The notes under the pieces are model-generated. The model ran no database searches, was not told the origin of the DNA, and saw nothing but the letters and a program-made list of their open reading frames with translations. From positions 1 through 64,000 of the forward strand of contig NZ_CP094718.1 of NCBI RefSeq assembly GCF_025558425.1: a stretch of DNA of 64,000 nt, given 5' to 3'. The position numbers were made by a program, and so were the translations under genes. This DNA comes from Staphylococcus sp. IVB6240 (lineage in GTDB: Bacteria > Bacillota > Bacilli > Staphylococcales > Staphylococcaceae). Within the stretch, counting starts at the first letter, position 1; the number at the start of each line of letters is the position of its first letter. This document shows, in pieces, positions 13,887 to 23,011 of the stretch.

Positions 13887-13969
13887 TATAATTTAACGTT
13901 GATATGACAACGTTTATAGACTTCGGTGTGTGTGAAGTCACTATGACGTAAGTCTAACTCTATAGAATT
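13887..13969 (+). promoter_or_regulatory. azlCD promoter and operator-like palindrome
   Basis: TATAAT (13887-13892) is followed three bases later by the inverted repeat AACGTTG-N6-CAACGTT (13895-13914), which would cover the transcription start. A second hairpin GACTTC-N9-GAAGTC follows in the leader. The arrangement suggests repression of azlCD by an unidentified regulator. Confidence 0.5.
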
Positions 13970-14022
13970 CATTCGTATTTTGTAATACAATAAATTTAAT
14001 TTTTATGAAGGGGGTTAACGGC

Positions 14023-14715
14023 ATGTCATATCAGACATTTAAACAAGGTGTAAAAGATTGTATTCCTACTTTGCTAGGCTATGCTGGAATTGGTTTTTCA
14101 TTCGGTGTGGTAGGTATTACGTCTGGATTTAATATATTTGAGATTGCCTTATTATCTATTTTAATCTATGCCGGTGCTGCACAATTTATCGTCATTGCAT
14201 TAATGGTTGTCCATACACCTGTGTGGGTAATTGTATTGACGGCACTAATTGTGAATAGCCGAATGTTCTTATTGAGTATGACATTAGCGCCCTCTTTCAA
14301 GCATGAAACGTTAGGCCATCGTATTGGTATTGGAACATTGCTGACAGATGAGACATTTGGTGTGGCTATCACCCCCTACTCGAGAGGGGAGATAATTGGG
14401 CGTAACTGGATGTATGGCTTAAACATCACAGCGTATCTCTTTTGGATATTGACGACCATCCTTGGTGCGGCATTAGGTGACTTTGTCAGTCAACCAGAAA
14501 TGTTTGGTTTAGACTACGCAATCATAGCAATGTTTGTTTTCTTAGCTGCTGCACAATTAGAGGGCGTACATAAATCAAAGATACGTCTGTACTTATTACT
14601 TATCTTGGTTGTGATTGTCTTAATGTTGGTGTTAAGTCTATTTATGCCTTCTTACCTTGCTATTATGATTGCATCGATATTAACCGCAACATTAGGGATG
14701 GTGATTGAACAATGA
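14023..14715 (+). CDS. azlC: AzlC-family branched-chain amino-acid exporter, large subunit
   Basis: The large membrane subunit of an AzlCD-type exporter of branched-chain amino acids and analogues. From ATG 14023 it is 230 residues, preceded by AAGGGGG. It has several hydrophobic helices and family segments IGFSFGVVGITSGFN and LSILIYAGAAQFI near the N-terminus. The next gene overlaps by four bases and encodes the small AzlD subunit. Substrate identity in this organism is inferred from the family. Confidence 0.88.
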   Translation: MSYQTFKQGVKDCIPTLLGYAGIGFSFGVVGITSGFNIFEIALLSILIYAGAAQFIVIALMVVHTPVWVIVLTALIVNSRMFLLSMTLAPSFKHETLGHRIGIGTLLTDETFGVAITPYSRGEIIGRNWMYGLNITAYLFWILTTILGAALGDFVSQPEMFGLDYAIIAMFVFLAAAQLEGVHKSKIRLYLLLILVVIVLMLVLSLFMPSYLAIMIASILTATLGMVIEQ

Positions 14716-15044
14716 CAACATTTTATTTTTTGAGCGCGGTTGTGTTATCAGGTCTTGTGACATTGTTAGTACGCATCTTACCGCTAATCATGATCTCGAG
14801 ACTCGAGCTATCAGAGAAGTTTATTAAATGGCTTTCTTTCATCCCAATCACATTATTTACAGCACTTGTTGTTGACGGTTTGATACAGCAACAAGATGGC
14901 CAGTTTGGATATACCATCAATTGGACGTTTCTCATTGCGTTGGCACCTACTATCTTGGTTGCCTTACGTACACGTAGTTTAACAATGACTGTCATCATAG
15001 GGATGATAACAGTCGCAATATTAAGAGTCATGATAGGGGCTTGA
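14712..15044 (+). CDS. azlD: AzlD-family branched-chain amino-acid exporter, small subunit
   Basis: The 110-residue small partner of AzlC, with about four membrane helices and the conserved segment VRILPLIMISRLELSEKFIKWLSFIPITLF. It starts at an ATG overlapping the azlC stop (ATGA), so the two are translationally coupled. It is the last gene of the pair, and the SAM-I riboswitch of the next transcription unit follows within about 60 bases. Confidence 0.9.
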   Translation: MTTFYFLSAVVLSGLVTLLVRILPLIMISRLELSEKFIKWLSFIPITLFTALVVDGLIQQQDGQFGYTINWTFLIALAPTILVALRTRSLTMTVIIGMITVAILRVMIGA

Positions 15045-15100
15045 TGTTGTCTGATTGGATAAAATGGTGTATCATAACACTTAATTTAAAACATATAAAA

Positions 15101-15201
15101 ACTTATTGAGAGAAGCTGAGGGATTTGGCCCGTTGACGCTTCAGCAACCACTTATATATGAGAACGGTGCTACAACCAACGATTGAAGTCGAATGATAAG
15201 T
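15101..15201 (+). ncRNA. SAM-I (S-box) riboswitch aptamer
   Basis: Classic S-box elements are present: AGAAGCTGAGGGATTTGGCC, then the GACGCTTCAGCAACC segment, and GGTGCTAC-AACCAAC. A P1 helix is formed by ACTTAT (15101-15106) and ATAAGT (15196-15201). SAM binding would stabilise P1 and favour the downstream terminator, turning metX off when methionine/SAM is plentiful. Confidence 0.92.
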
Positions 15202-15203
15202 CA

Positions 15204-15263
15204 TCCTATAAATCTAGACTGTATCGTTGTTGGCTCAATGATGCAGTTTTTAATTTTATAGGA
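15204..15263 (+). terminator. SAM-I expression platform: terminator nested in an anti-SD helix
   Basis: An 11-bp hairpin CTGTATCGTTG (15219-15229) with CAATGATGCAG (15236-15246), including two G-U pairs, is followed by TTTTTAATTTT. Enclosing it, TCCTATAAA (15204-15212) is complementary to TTTATAGGA (15255-15263), which contains the start of the metX ribosome binding site. The platform could act on both transcription and translation. Confidence 0.75.
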
Positions 15264-15272
15264 GGGCGAACA

Positions 15273-16238
15273 ATGAGTAACTATATAGTAGACACGTTGC
15301 ATTTAGGTGCATTTACAACAGAATCTGGTGAAACGATTCAAGATTTACAGCTGCGATATGAATATGTTGGCTACAAAGGACAGCCGCTTGTGCTTGTTTG
15401 TCATGCACTCACTGGAAATCATTTAACGTATGGAACAGATGAGCAACCGGGGTGGTGGCGAGAAATTATTGATGGTGGCTATATGCCATTTCATGATTAT
15501 CAGTTTTTAACATTCAATGTCATCGGTAGTCCGTTTGGTTCAAGTTCACGTGCAAATGACCCACATTTTCCAGAACATCTGACAATGCGTGATATTGTGA
15601 GAGCTATTGAATTGGGTGTGAAAGCATTGGGTTATTCAGAAATTGATATTCTAATCGGAGCGTCACTCGGTGGTATGCAAGTCATGGAGTTGCTGTACAA
15701 TCGACAATTTCATGTGAAGAAAGCTGTCATTTTAGCCGCAACAGCTAAGACGTCTTCATACAGCCGTGCATTTAATGAAATTGCACGTCAGGTGATTCAT
15801 TTAGGTGGAACAGAGGGTCTGAGTATTGCGCGACAACTTGGTTTCCTTACGTACCGATCATCTAAAAGTTATGAGTCAAGATTTACACCTGATGAGGTTG
15901 TTTCATATCAGAAATATCAAGGGGATAAGTTTAAGTCAACATTCCATTTAGAGAGCTATTTAACACTGCTGGACGTCTTAGATAGTCATGATATTTATCG
16001 TGGGCGAGATGATGTGAGTGCTGTATTTCGTATGCTAGACACGAAAGTATTAACGATTGGTTTTGTTGATGACCTTTTATATCCAGATGATCAAGTGGAA
16101 GCGGTAGGCCAACATTTCCGTTACCATCGTCATTTCTTTGTACCTGATAATGTCGGACATGATGGCTTCCTTCTTAATTTTAATGATTGGGCACCTTATC
16201 TCTACCATTTCTTAAAAGTCTCTCGTTTTCGTCGCTAA
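15273..16238 (+). CDS. metX: MetX-type homoserine O-acyltransferase
   Basis: An alpha/beta-hydrolase enzyme that acylates homoserine with acetyl-CoA (or succinyl-CoA) at the entry to methionine synthesis. From ATG 15273, with TAGGAGGGC upstream, it has 321 residues. The nucleophile elbow is GASLGGMQ, the acid lies in FVDDLLYPDDQ and the base in NVGHDGFLL. The family QPLVLVCHALTGN segment is near the N-terminus. The SAM-I riboswitch immediately upstream supports a methionine-pathway role. Acetyl versus succinyl specificity cannot be settled by eye. Confidence 0.92.
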   Translation: MSNYIVDTLHLGAFTTESGETIQDLQLRYEYVGYKGQPLVLVCHALTGNHLTYGTDEQPGWWREIIDGGYMPFHDYQFLTFNVIGSPFGSSSRANDPHFPEHLTMRDIVRAIELGVKALGYSEIDILIGASLGGMQVMELLYNRQFHVKKAVILAATAKTSSYSRAFNEIARQVIHLGGTEGLSIARQLGFLTYRSSKSYESRFTPDEVVSYQKYQGDKFKSTFHLESYLTLLDVLDSHDIYRGRDDVSAVFRMLDTKVLTIGFVDDLLYPDDQVEAVGQHFRYHRHFFVPDNVGHDGFLLNFNDWAPYLYHFLKVSRFRR

Positions 16239-16240
16239 AT

Positions 16241-16270
16241 TTAGACGGATATCGCACATTTTGTTATAAT
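16241..16270 (+). promoter_or_regulatory. Promoter of the yybS-gdpP-rplI operon
   Basis: TTAGAC (16241-16246), an 18-base spacer and TATAAT (16265-16270). A leader of about 165 bases follows, containing a hairpin with GCAGT/ACTGC arms (about 16355-16390). Confidence 0.6.
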
Positions 16271-16441
16271 CAAAGGAATGAGAAAAGAAGGGTTAAGGTT
16301 TTGGGGGATATATATAATTAACAAGACAAAGACGCTCTTTTCCACAACAACTTTAGCAGTGCAATCTCAAGTCATTGTATTCGTACTGCAAAGTTTGTAA
16401 AATAATCGATAAAGAAATAAATTAGTTTGGAAGTGGCGTTA

Positions 16442-17347
16442 TTGTTTTCAAAAATACAGTTTAAACCAATGTTGCTATGTACACTTGCATGGCTATTGGT
16501 CATCTTAGCGATATACTTCATGCCCGCATTGGGATTGATTGTCGCATTGTTTGCAACACTCCCAGGGATTATATTATGGCACCGTTCCTTATATTCATTC
16601 GGATTCAGTGTCTTCATTACATTTATTATTGCGACATTAACAGGCAGCGTCATGATCATGAGTTTTATGATGATTGTTTTCGTAATCAGTGCATTGATTG
16701 GTCGCCTGTTACAGGAACGTGCCTCAAAAGAGCGCATCCTATACCTAACAACAATCGTATCAAGCATATTGACGTTAGGTTTAATGATGATTTTACAAAG
16801 TATTCAACAATTACCTTATGCACATGAATTGTTAGAACCATATCAAGCAGTGGTTGATCAAGCCATTGCTCTACAAGATTTAGATGAAGCATCACAAGAG
16901 GTGCTAAACGCATCTGTACAACAACTTGCCATTCAGATGCCAGGTCTTATTGTCATCGCATTGGCATTGTTCATGTTTTTAACGTTAGTGATTATTTGTC
17001 CTATTTTACGCAAGTTTAAGATTGCGACACCGGTTTTTAGACCGCTGTATCTATGGCAAATGAATCGTTCAGTCTTCTTTATTTATGCGATTGCATTGTT
17101 AGTAGGTATGACAACAGAACCTGCGACAACAATGAACAGTATCAGCGTGAACTTTCAAATTGTCCTCGGATTTTTACTTGTAATTCAAGGTTTGAGCTTT
17201 ATCCATTATATATGTGTGGTAAACCGACTACATATTAGTTTGACGATTGTATTTGTCATGTTAGGTGTAATGTTTTATCCTTTAACACGTATACTTGGAT
17301 TGCTAGATATAGGTTTAAATTTAAAAGGTATGATAAATAAACGATAA
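16442..17347 (+). CDS. DUF2232 (YybS-family) membrane protein
   Basis: An integral membrane protein of the YybS/DUF2232 family, function unknown, regularly found before gdpP in Firmicutes. It has roughly eight hydrophobic segments spread over about 300 residues. I prefer the TTG at 16442 (MFSKIQFKPML) because GGAAGTGG lies six bases before it. A TTG at 16427 would add five residues and overlap that site. It is followed after 11 bases by gdpP and is likely cotranscribed with gdpP and rplI. Confidence 0.85.
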   Translation: MFSKIQFKPMLLCTLAWLLVILAIYFMPALGLIVALFATLPGIILWHRSLYSFGFSVFITFIIATLTGSVMIMSFMMIVFVISALIGRLLQERASKERILYLTTIVSSILTLGLMMILQSIQQLPYAHELLEPYQAVVDQAIALQDLDEASQEVLNASVQQLAIQMPGLIVIALALFMFLTLVIICPILRKFKIATPVFRPLYLWQMNRSVFFIYAIALLVGMTTEPATTMNSISVNFQIVLGFLLVIQGLSFIHYICVVNRLHISLTIVFVMLGVMFYPLTRILGLLDIGLNLKGMINKR

Positions 17348-17358
17348 GAGGTGACAAA

Positions 17359-19326
17359 ATGAATCGTCATGCTATAAAGAAAGCATTGATCATTCCATTT
17401 GTATTGATGACACTTGCTGCCTTGATAAGTGTGGGTGTCTTAGTAATCTTTAACAAGATGTTTGCACTTATTGCAGGATTGGGGTTATTCGTTGTACTTA
17501 TCATTTGTGCCATACTTCTGAGACGTGTATATCAACATTTTGATGGTTACATTGACCAACTGAGCGGTAAGATTTCAGCTGGAAGTGATAGAGCAGTCAA
17601 GACGATGCCGATGGGACTGATCGTATTAGACGAAGCAGAGCAAATTGAATGGGTCAATCCATTTATGACTGAGCGTATTGAGCGCAATGTAATATCAGAT
17701 CCGATCAATGAAGTGTACCCAAATATTTTAAAGCAATTAGAAAAAGCAAAAGAAATTGAATATCAAGACGGTCCGTATGCATATCGTGTGAAATATTCAG
17801 AAGAAGAAAAAATTCTTTATTTCCTAGATATGACAGAAGAAACGGAAATACGACAAGAATATGAAGACCAACAACCGATTATTGCCACATTATTCTTGGA
17901 TAACTATGATGAAATTACACAAAATATGAATGACACACAACGTTCTGAAATCAATGCGATGGTGACGCGTGTGATTAGTCGTTGGGCTCAGAGACATAAC
18001 GTTTACTTCAAGCGTTATAGCTCAGACCAATTTGTCGCATATTTGAATAGACGAATTTTACGTGAAATTGAAGAAAGTAAATTTGATATTTTGAGTGAAT
18101 TGCGTGAGAAGAGTAGTGGTTATCGTGCACAGCTGACGTTCAGTATTGGCGTCGGGGAAGGCTCAGAAAACTTAATTGACCTTGGTGAACTATCACAGTC
18201 AGGTTTAGACTTAGCGTTAGGACGTGGTGGAGACCAAGTTGCGATTAAAAATATCAATGGTAATGTGCGTTTCTATGGCGGTAAGACTGACCCGATGGAA
18301 AAACGTACCCGTGTACGTGCACGTGTTATTTCACATGCGTTGAAGGATATCTTACTTGAAGGCGATAAAGTGATTGTGATGGGGCATAAGCGACCAGACC
18401 TAGATGCGATTGGCGCAGCGATTGGTGTCACACGCTTTGCGATGATGAATAACTTGGATGCGTATGTTGTATTAAATGAGTCAGATATTGATCCAACGTT
18501 ACAACGTGTGATGGATGAAATCAACGAAAAGCCAGAGCTGAAAGAACGCTTCATCACATCAGATGATGCATGGAATATGATGACGTCTAAAACAACATTA
18601 GTCGTTGTCGATACACATAAACCAGAAATGGTGATTGATGAAAATATTTTAAATAAAGCAAACCGTAAAGTAGTGATCGACCACCATCGTCGAGGAGAAA
18701 GTTTTATTTCAAATCCACTTCTCGTGTATATGGAGCCGTATGCAAGCTCAACTGCAGAGCTCGTAACAGAGTTGCTTGAATACCAACCAACAGAACAGCG
18801 ACTTACACGACTTGAATCAACTGTGATGTACGCAGGTATTATTGTGGATACGCGTAACTTTACATTGCGTACAGGTTCTCGTACATTTGATGCGGCAAGC
18901 TACTTGCGTGCCCATGGTGCAGATACAATTCTTACACAGCATTTCTTAAAAGATGATATTGAAACTTACATCAATCGTTCAGAATTAATTCGTACAGTAG
19001 ATTTACAAGATAACGGTATTGCAATTGCCCACGGCGCAGATGACAAAAAATATCACCCTGTTACAGTGGCACAAGCAGCTGATGAATTATTAAGTTTAGA
19101 TGGTGTAGATGCCTCTTATGTTGTTGCAAGACGCGAAGATGACCTTGTAGGTATGTCTGCCCGATCACTTGGTGGCTTTAATGTTCAATTAACAATGGAA
19201 GCACTTGGTGGTGGTGGTCATCTGACAAATGCAGCGACACAGATTAAAGATGTAACAGTAGAAGAAGCGATTGAACAATTGAAAGTTGCAATTGCGGAAC
19301 AAATAGATAGGAGTGACGAATCATGA
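17359..19326 (+). CDS. gdpP: Cyclic-di-AMP phosphodiesterase GdpP
   Basis: Hydrolyses c-di-AMP, setting levels that govern potassium and osmolyte uptake, cell-wall stress and beta-lactam tolerance. The 655-residue protein has two N-terminal membrane helices (about 9-55), a degenerate PAS domain, a degenerate GGDEF domain ([11 protein letters not shown]), then DHH and DHHA1 domains. The catalytic motif VIDHH and the terminal [13 protein letters not shown] are intact. No truncation is present, which matters because loss of GdpP raises beta-lactam resistance in staphylococci. It overlaps rplI by four bases. Confidence 0.96.
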   Translation: MNRHAIKKALIIPFVLMTLAALISVGVLVIFNKMFALIAGLGLFVVLIICAILLRRVYQHFDGYIDQLSGKISAGSDRAVKTMPMGLIVLDEAEQIEWVNPFMTERIERNVISDPINEVYPNILKQLEKAKEIEYQDGPYAYRVKYSEEEKILYFLDMTEETEIRQEYEDQQPIIATLFLDNYDEITQNMNDTQRSEINAMVTRVISRWAQRHNVYFKRYSSDQFVAYLNRRILREIEESKFDILSELREKSSGYRAQLTFSIGVGEGSENLIDLGELSQSGLDLALGRGGDQVAIKNINGNVRFYGGKTDPMEKRTRVRARVISHALKDILLEGDKVIVMGHKRPDLDAIGAAIGVTRFAMMNNLDAYVVLNESDIDPTLQRVMDEINEKPELKERFITSDDAWNMMTSKTTLVVVDTHKPEMVIDENILNKANRKVVIDHHRRGESFISNPLLVYMEPYASSTAELVTELLEYQPTEQRLTRLESTVMYAGIIVDTRNFTLRTGSRTFDAASYLRAHGADTILTQHFLKDDIETYINRSELIRTVDLQDNGIAIAHGADDKKYHPVTVAQAADELLSLDGVDASYVVARREDDLVGMSARSLGGFNVQLTMEALGGGGHLTNAATQIKDVTVEEAIEQLKVAIAEQIDRSDES

Positions 19327-19769
19327 AAGTAATTTTTACACAAGACGTAAAAGGTAAAGGTAAAAAAGGCGAAATTAAAAATGTACCAGTAGGTTATGCG
19401 AATAACTTCTTAATCAAAAATGGTTATGCTGTTGAAGCGACACCTGGTAACTTAAAACAATTAGAACAAAAAAATAAGCGTATCGAAAAAGAAAAGCAAC
19501 AAGAATTTGAAGATGCTAAAGCGTTAAAAGAAAAGTTAGAAACACTTGAAGTAGAAGTAAAAGCGAAGTCAGGTGAGGGCGGTAAGTTGTTCGGTTCAAT
19601 CAGTACAAAACAAATTGCTGAATCCCTAAATAAACAACACGGTATTAAACTTGATAAACGTAAAATGGACTTAGCAAACGGCATCCATGCGTTAGGTTAT
19701 ACGAACGTACCTGTGAAGTTACACAAAGATGTAGAGGGTACAATTCGTGTTCATACAGTAGAACAATAA
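19323..19769 (+). CDS. rplI: 50S ribosomal protein L9
   Basis: A large-subunit ribosomal protein with an N-terminal globular domain ([27 protein letters not shown]), a long connecting helix rich in Lys/Glu (about 45-75) and a C-terminal domain. Its 148 residues are the standard length. The ATG overlaps the gdpP stop (ATGA), so it is translationally coupled to the c-di-AMP phosphodiesterase, the usual Firmicute order. Confidence 0.97.
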   Translation: MKVIFTQDVKGKGKKGEIKNVPVGYANNFLIKNGYAVEATPGNLKQLEQKNKRIEKEKQQEFEDAKALKEKLETLEVEVKAKSGEGGKLFGSISTKQIAESLNKQHGIKLDKRKMDLANGIHALGYTNVPVKLHKDVEGTIRVHTVEQ

Positions 19770-19793
19770 AAAAAGCGTGATGGAGCGTGTTTA

Positions 19794-19826
19794 AAGGCTG
19801 GGGCATCAGAGACATGTTCCAGCCTT
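19794..19826. repeat. Staphylococcal-type intergenic hairpin
   Basis: A 13-bp stem AAGGCTGGGGCAT (19794-19806) with ATGTTCCAGCCTT (19814-19826), including two G-U pairs and a 7-base loop. No T-run follows. It resembles the GGGGCTGGGACAT hairpin family scattered in staphylococcal intergenic DNA; a relative occurs at the end of arsC (53362-53387). Confidence 0.65.
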
Positions 19827-19874
19827 AAAATATGAGTAAAAGTATGCCCAATAAAGTTAAAGGAGGCGGATGGC

Positions 19875-21275
19875 ATGGATGGTATGTTTGACCATAATCA
19901 AATGCCACATAGTCATGAAGCGGAACAATCTGTACTAGGTGCGATATTTTTAGATCCTGAACTGATCTCAACGACACAAGAGATATTAGTGCCTGAATCT
20001 TTTTATCGTGCGCCGCATCAACATATTTTCCGTGCTATGATGCACTTAAATGAAGACGGCAATGATATCGATATCGTGACAGTATTGGATCGCCTGACCC
20101 AAGATGGTGTTGTGAATGAAGCGGGAGGTGTACAATATTTAGCTGAGATTACATCTAGCGTTCCGACAACGCGAAATATTGAATATTATACAAATGTCGT
20201 TTTTAAACACGCAATGAAGCGTAAATTAATCCATACAGCAGATAGTATCGCAAGTGATGGGTACAATGATGAGTTAGATTTGGACACGATCCTAAACGAT
20301 GCAGAACGACGTATCTTAGAACTTTCAAATGTACGTGAAAGTGATGGCTTTAAAGATATCCGTGATGTCTTAGGACAAGTGTATGAGAATGCGGAAGAAC
20401 TCGATCAAAATAGCGGACAAACACCAGGTATTCCAACTGGATATCGTGATCTCGATCAGATGACAGCAGGTTTTAACCGCAACGACTTAATTATTCTAGC
20501 AGCCCGTCCATCAGTCGGTAAGACTGCCTTCGCACTTAACATTGCACAAAAAGTTGCGACACATGAAGACAATTATACAGTGGGTATCTTCTCGCTCGAG
20601 ATGGGTGCTGATCAGTTAGCCACACGTATGATCTGTAGTTCAGGGAATGTGGATTCTAACCGCTTGAGAACGGGGACGATGACGGAAGAAGACTGGAATC
20701 GTTTTACCGTAGCAGTCGGTAAGCTTTCTCGTACTAAAATCTTTATTGATGATACGCCGGGTATTCGTATTACAGATATTCGCTCAAAATGTCGACGCTT
20801 AAAGCAAGAGCACGGACTTGATATGATTGTGATTGACTACTTACAATTGATACAAGGAAGCGGTTCTAGAGCTTCAGACAACCGTCAACAAGAAGTCTCT
20901 GAAATCTCACGTATGTTAAAAGCCATCGCGCGTGAACTCGAATGTCCTGTCATTGCACTTAGTCAGCTCTCACGTGGCGTAGAGCAACGACAAGATAAGC
21001 GACCAATGATGAGTGATATTCGTGAATCAGGGTCTATCGAGCAAGATGCGGATATCGTAGCCTTCTTATATCGTGATGATTATTATAATCGCGGTGATGG
21101 TGAAGATGATGATGACGATACGAGTTTTGAACCACAAACGAATGATGAAAATGGTGAAATTGAAATTATTATCGCCAAGCAGCGTAACGGCCCAACAGGT
21201 ACTGTGAAGCTACACTTTATGAAACAATACAATAAATTTACAGATATTGATTATGCGCATGCAGAAATGGCATAA
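19875..21275 (+). CDS. dnaB: Replicative DNA helicase DnaB (staphylococcal DnaC)
   Basis: The hexameric 5'-3' helicase of the replication fork, called DnaC in S. aureus. The 466 residues have an N-terminal DnaB domain (about 10-110) and a RecA-like C-terminal domain with Walker A ARPSVGKTAFALN, Walker B MIVIDYLQLI, and the arginine-finger region RPMMSDIRESGSIEQDAD. AAAGGAGG lies at the right distance before ATG 19875. A short acidic Asp/Glu run near the C-terminus is lineage-variable. Confidence 0.97.
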   Translation: MDGMFDHNQMPHSHEAEQSVLGAIFLDPELISTTQEILVPESFYRAPHQHIFRAMMHLNEDGNDIDIVTVLDRLTQDGVVNEAGGVQYLAEITSSVPTTRNIEYYTNVVFKHAMKRKLIHTADSIASDGYNDELDLDTILNDAERRILELSNVRESDGFKDIRDVLGQVYENAEELDQNSGQTPGIPTGYRDLDQMTAGFNRNDLIILAARPSVGKTAFALNIAQKVATHEDNYTVGIFSLEMGADQLATRMICSSGNVDSNRLRTGTMTEEDWNRFTVAVGKLSRTKIFIDDTPGIRITDIRSKCRRLKQEHGLDMIVIDYLQLIQGSGSRASDNRQQEVSEISRMLKAIARELECPVIALSQLSRGVEQRQDKRPMMSDIRESGSIEQDADIVAFLYRDDYYNRGDGEDDDDDTSFEPQTNDENGEIEIIIAKQRNGPTGTVKLHFMKQYNKFTDIDYAHAEMA

Positions 21276-21290
21276 AAAAATTAACGTCCT

Positions 21291-21337
21291 TAAAACCGTA
21301 CTTTAAAACCTTTTTAAAATTTTAAGTACGGTTTTTG
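21291..21337 (+). terminator. Terminator after dnaB
   Basis: Arms AAAACCGTACTT and AAGTACGGTTTT around an A/T-rich loop, ending in a T-run. Confidence 0.85.
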
Positions 21338-21480
21338 TATTGTATTTACACACTATTTTTAAATTAAGTTAGGATTTTGGATGGATCTAAAAATTGCAAA
21401 AACCCCTTGTAATATGCGTGATTGATAGTGTTGAGAGGAGTCATATCATCAGATATCAAAGTGCATGATCACCTAAAATG

Positions 21481-21526
21481 AATGTTCGTTTTTTCATTTG
21501 CATTCGTGTGAAGTTATTGGTAGAAT
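21481..21526 (+). promoter_or_regulatory. purA promoter with PurBox-like site
   Basis: TTGCAT (21498-21503), a 17-base spacer and TAGAAT (21521-21526) form a good SigA promoter. Immediately upstream, AATGTTCGTTTTT (21481-21493) is on the minus strand a 12 of 13 match to the PurR PurBox AWWWCCGAACWWT. Confidence 0.6.
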
Positions 21527-21562
21527 ACATTTGGTTAATTGAGAAAACTTGGAGGTGCTCTT

Positions 21563-22849
21563 ATGTCATCAATCGTAGTAGTTGGGACACAATGGGGAGA
21601 CGAAGGTAAAGGTAAAATTACAGACTTTTTAGCGGAACAAGCAGATGTGATCACACGTTTTTCAGGTGGAAATAACGCAGGTCATACAATCAAGTTTGAC
21701 GGTGAAACATACAAATTGCACTTAGTACCATCTGGTATTTTCTATAAAGATAAATTATCAGTGATTGGTAACGGTGTGGTAGTAGATCCAGTTGCAATTT
21801 TAAAAGAATTAGACGCTTTGAACGAACGTGGTATCGCGACAGATAACTTGCGCATTTCAAACCGTGCGCATGTGATTTTACCATATCACCTAATGCAAGA
21901 TGAGCTTGAAGAAGCACGTCGTGGTGATAACAAAATCGGTACAACGAAAAAAGGTATTGGCCCAGCATACGTAGACAAAGCACAACGTATTGGTATCCGT
22001 ATGGCTGATCTTTTAGACAAAGAAGTATTTGAAGCACGTTTAAAAGAAAACTTAGCTTATAAAAACGATTATTTCAAAGGTATGTTCAATGCAGAAGCAC
22101 CTGCATTTGAAGAAATTTTTGAAGAATACTACGCAGCAGGTCAACGCCTTGCACCATACGTAACAGATACAGCCAAAGTATTGGATGATGCATTTGTTGC
22201 GGATGAGCGTGTCCTATTTGAAGGCGCACAAGGTGTCATGTTAGACATCGACCACGGAACATATCCATTTGTTACATCAAGTAACCCTATCGCAGGTAAC
22301 GTAACAGTGGGTGCTGGTGTGGGTCCAACAAATGTTTCAAAAGTTGTGGGTGTATGTAAAGCGTACACATCTCGTGTAGGTGATGGTCCATTCCCAACAG
22401 AATTATTTGATGAAGATGGTCACCACATTCGTGAAGTTGGCCGTGAATACGGTACAACAACAGGACGTCCACGTCGTGTAGGTTGGTTCGACTCAGTTGT
22501 ATTACGTCACTCTCGTCGTGTGAGTGGTATTACAGATTTATCAATCAACTCAATCGACGTCTTAACTGGTTTAGATACAGTGAAAATCTGTACAGCATAC
22601 GAGTTAGATGGCAAAGAGATCACAGAGTACCCAGCAAACTTAAATGATTTAAAACGTTGTAAGCCAATCTTTGAAGAGTTACCAGGTTGGAAAGAAGATA
22701 TCACAAATGTACGTACATTAGATGAATTACCTGATAATGCACGACGTTACTTAGAACGTATTTCTGAATTATGTAACGTACACATTTCTATCTTCTCAGT
22801 AGGTCCAGACCGTAACCAAACAAATGTTGTAGAACAATTATGGGTATAA
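21563..22849 (+). CDS. purA: Adenylosuccinate synthetase
   Basis: Converts IMP, aspartate and GTP to adenylosuccinate in AMP synthesis. From ATG 21563, with GGAGGTG 6-12 bases before it, it has 428 residues. The P-loop [11 protein letters not shown] is at 8-18, the GGNNAGHT segment holds the catalytic His, and the [14 protein letters not shown] segment is present. A strong terminator follows. Control by PurR is suggested by the PurBox-like site at its promoter. Confidence 0.97.
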   Translation: MSSIVVVGTQWGDEGKGKITDFLAEQADVITRFSGGNNAGHTIKFDGETYKLHLVPSGIFYKDKLSVIGNGVVVDPVAILKELDALNERGIATDNLRISNRAHVILPYHLMQDELEEARRGDNKIGTTKKGIGPAYVDKAQRIGIRMADLLDKEVFEARLKENLAYKNDYFKGMFNAEAPAFEEIFEEYYAAGQRLAPYVTDTAKVLDDAFVADERVLFEGAQGVMLDIDHGTYPFVTSSNPIAGNVTVGAGVGPTNVSKVVGVCKAYTSRVGDGPFPTELFDEDGHHIREVGREYGTTTGRPRRVGWFDSVVLRHSRRVSGITDLSINSIDVLTGLDTVKICTAYELDGKEITEYPANLNDLKRCKPIFEELPGWKEDITNVRTLDELPDNARRYLERISELCNVHISIFSVGPDRNQTNVVEQLWV

Positions 22850-22903
22850 TTAAATAAAAAGGGTAGACTGCCGGTAACACTTCCGGGTAGACTAACTCTT
22901 CAT

Positions 22904-22938
22904 AAAAAGCCTAAGACACCACTTGTCTTAGGCTTTTT
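22904..22938 (+). terminator. Terminator after purA
   Basis: A 15-bp perfect stem (22904-22918 with 22924-22938), a 5-base loop and a T-run. Symmetric A/T ends make it potentially bidirectional. Confidence 0.92.
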
Positions 22939-22942
22939 ATAT

Positions 22943-23005
22943 TAAAAAAATCTATTTACATATTTAGGACTTAAGCGACTTAAGTGATAAATATGTAAAT
23001 AGATT
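22943..23005 (-). terminator. Large hairpin terminator of the yitT gene
   Basis: A 17-bp stem (22949-22965 with 22989-23005) topped by a second 7-bp helix ACTTAAG/CTTAAGT. Read leftward it ends in a run of seven T, seven bases after the yitT stop. Confidence 0.85.
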
Positions 23006-23011
23006 GCACAT

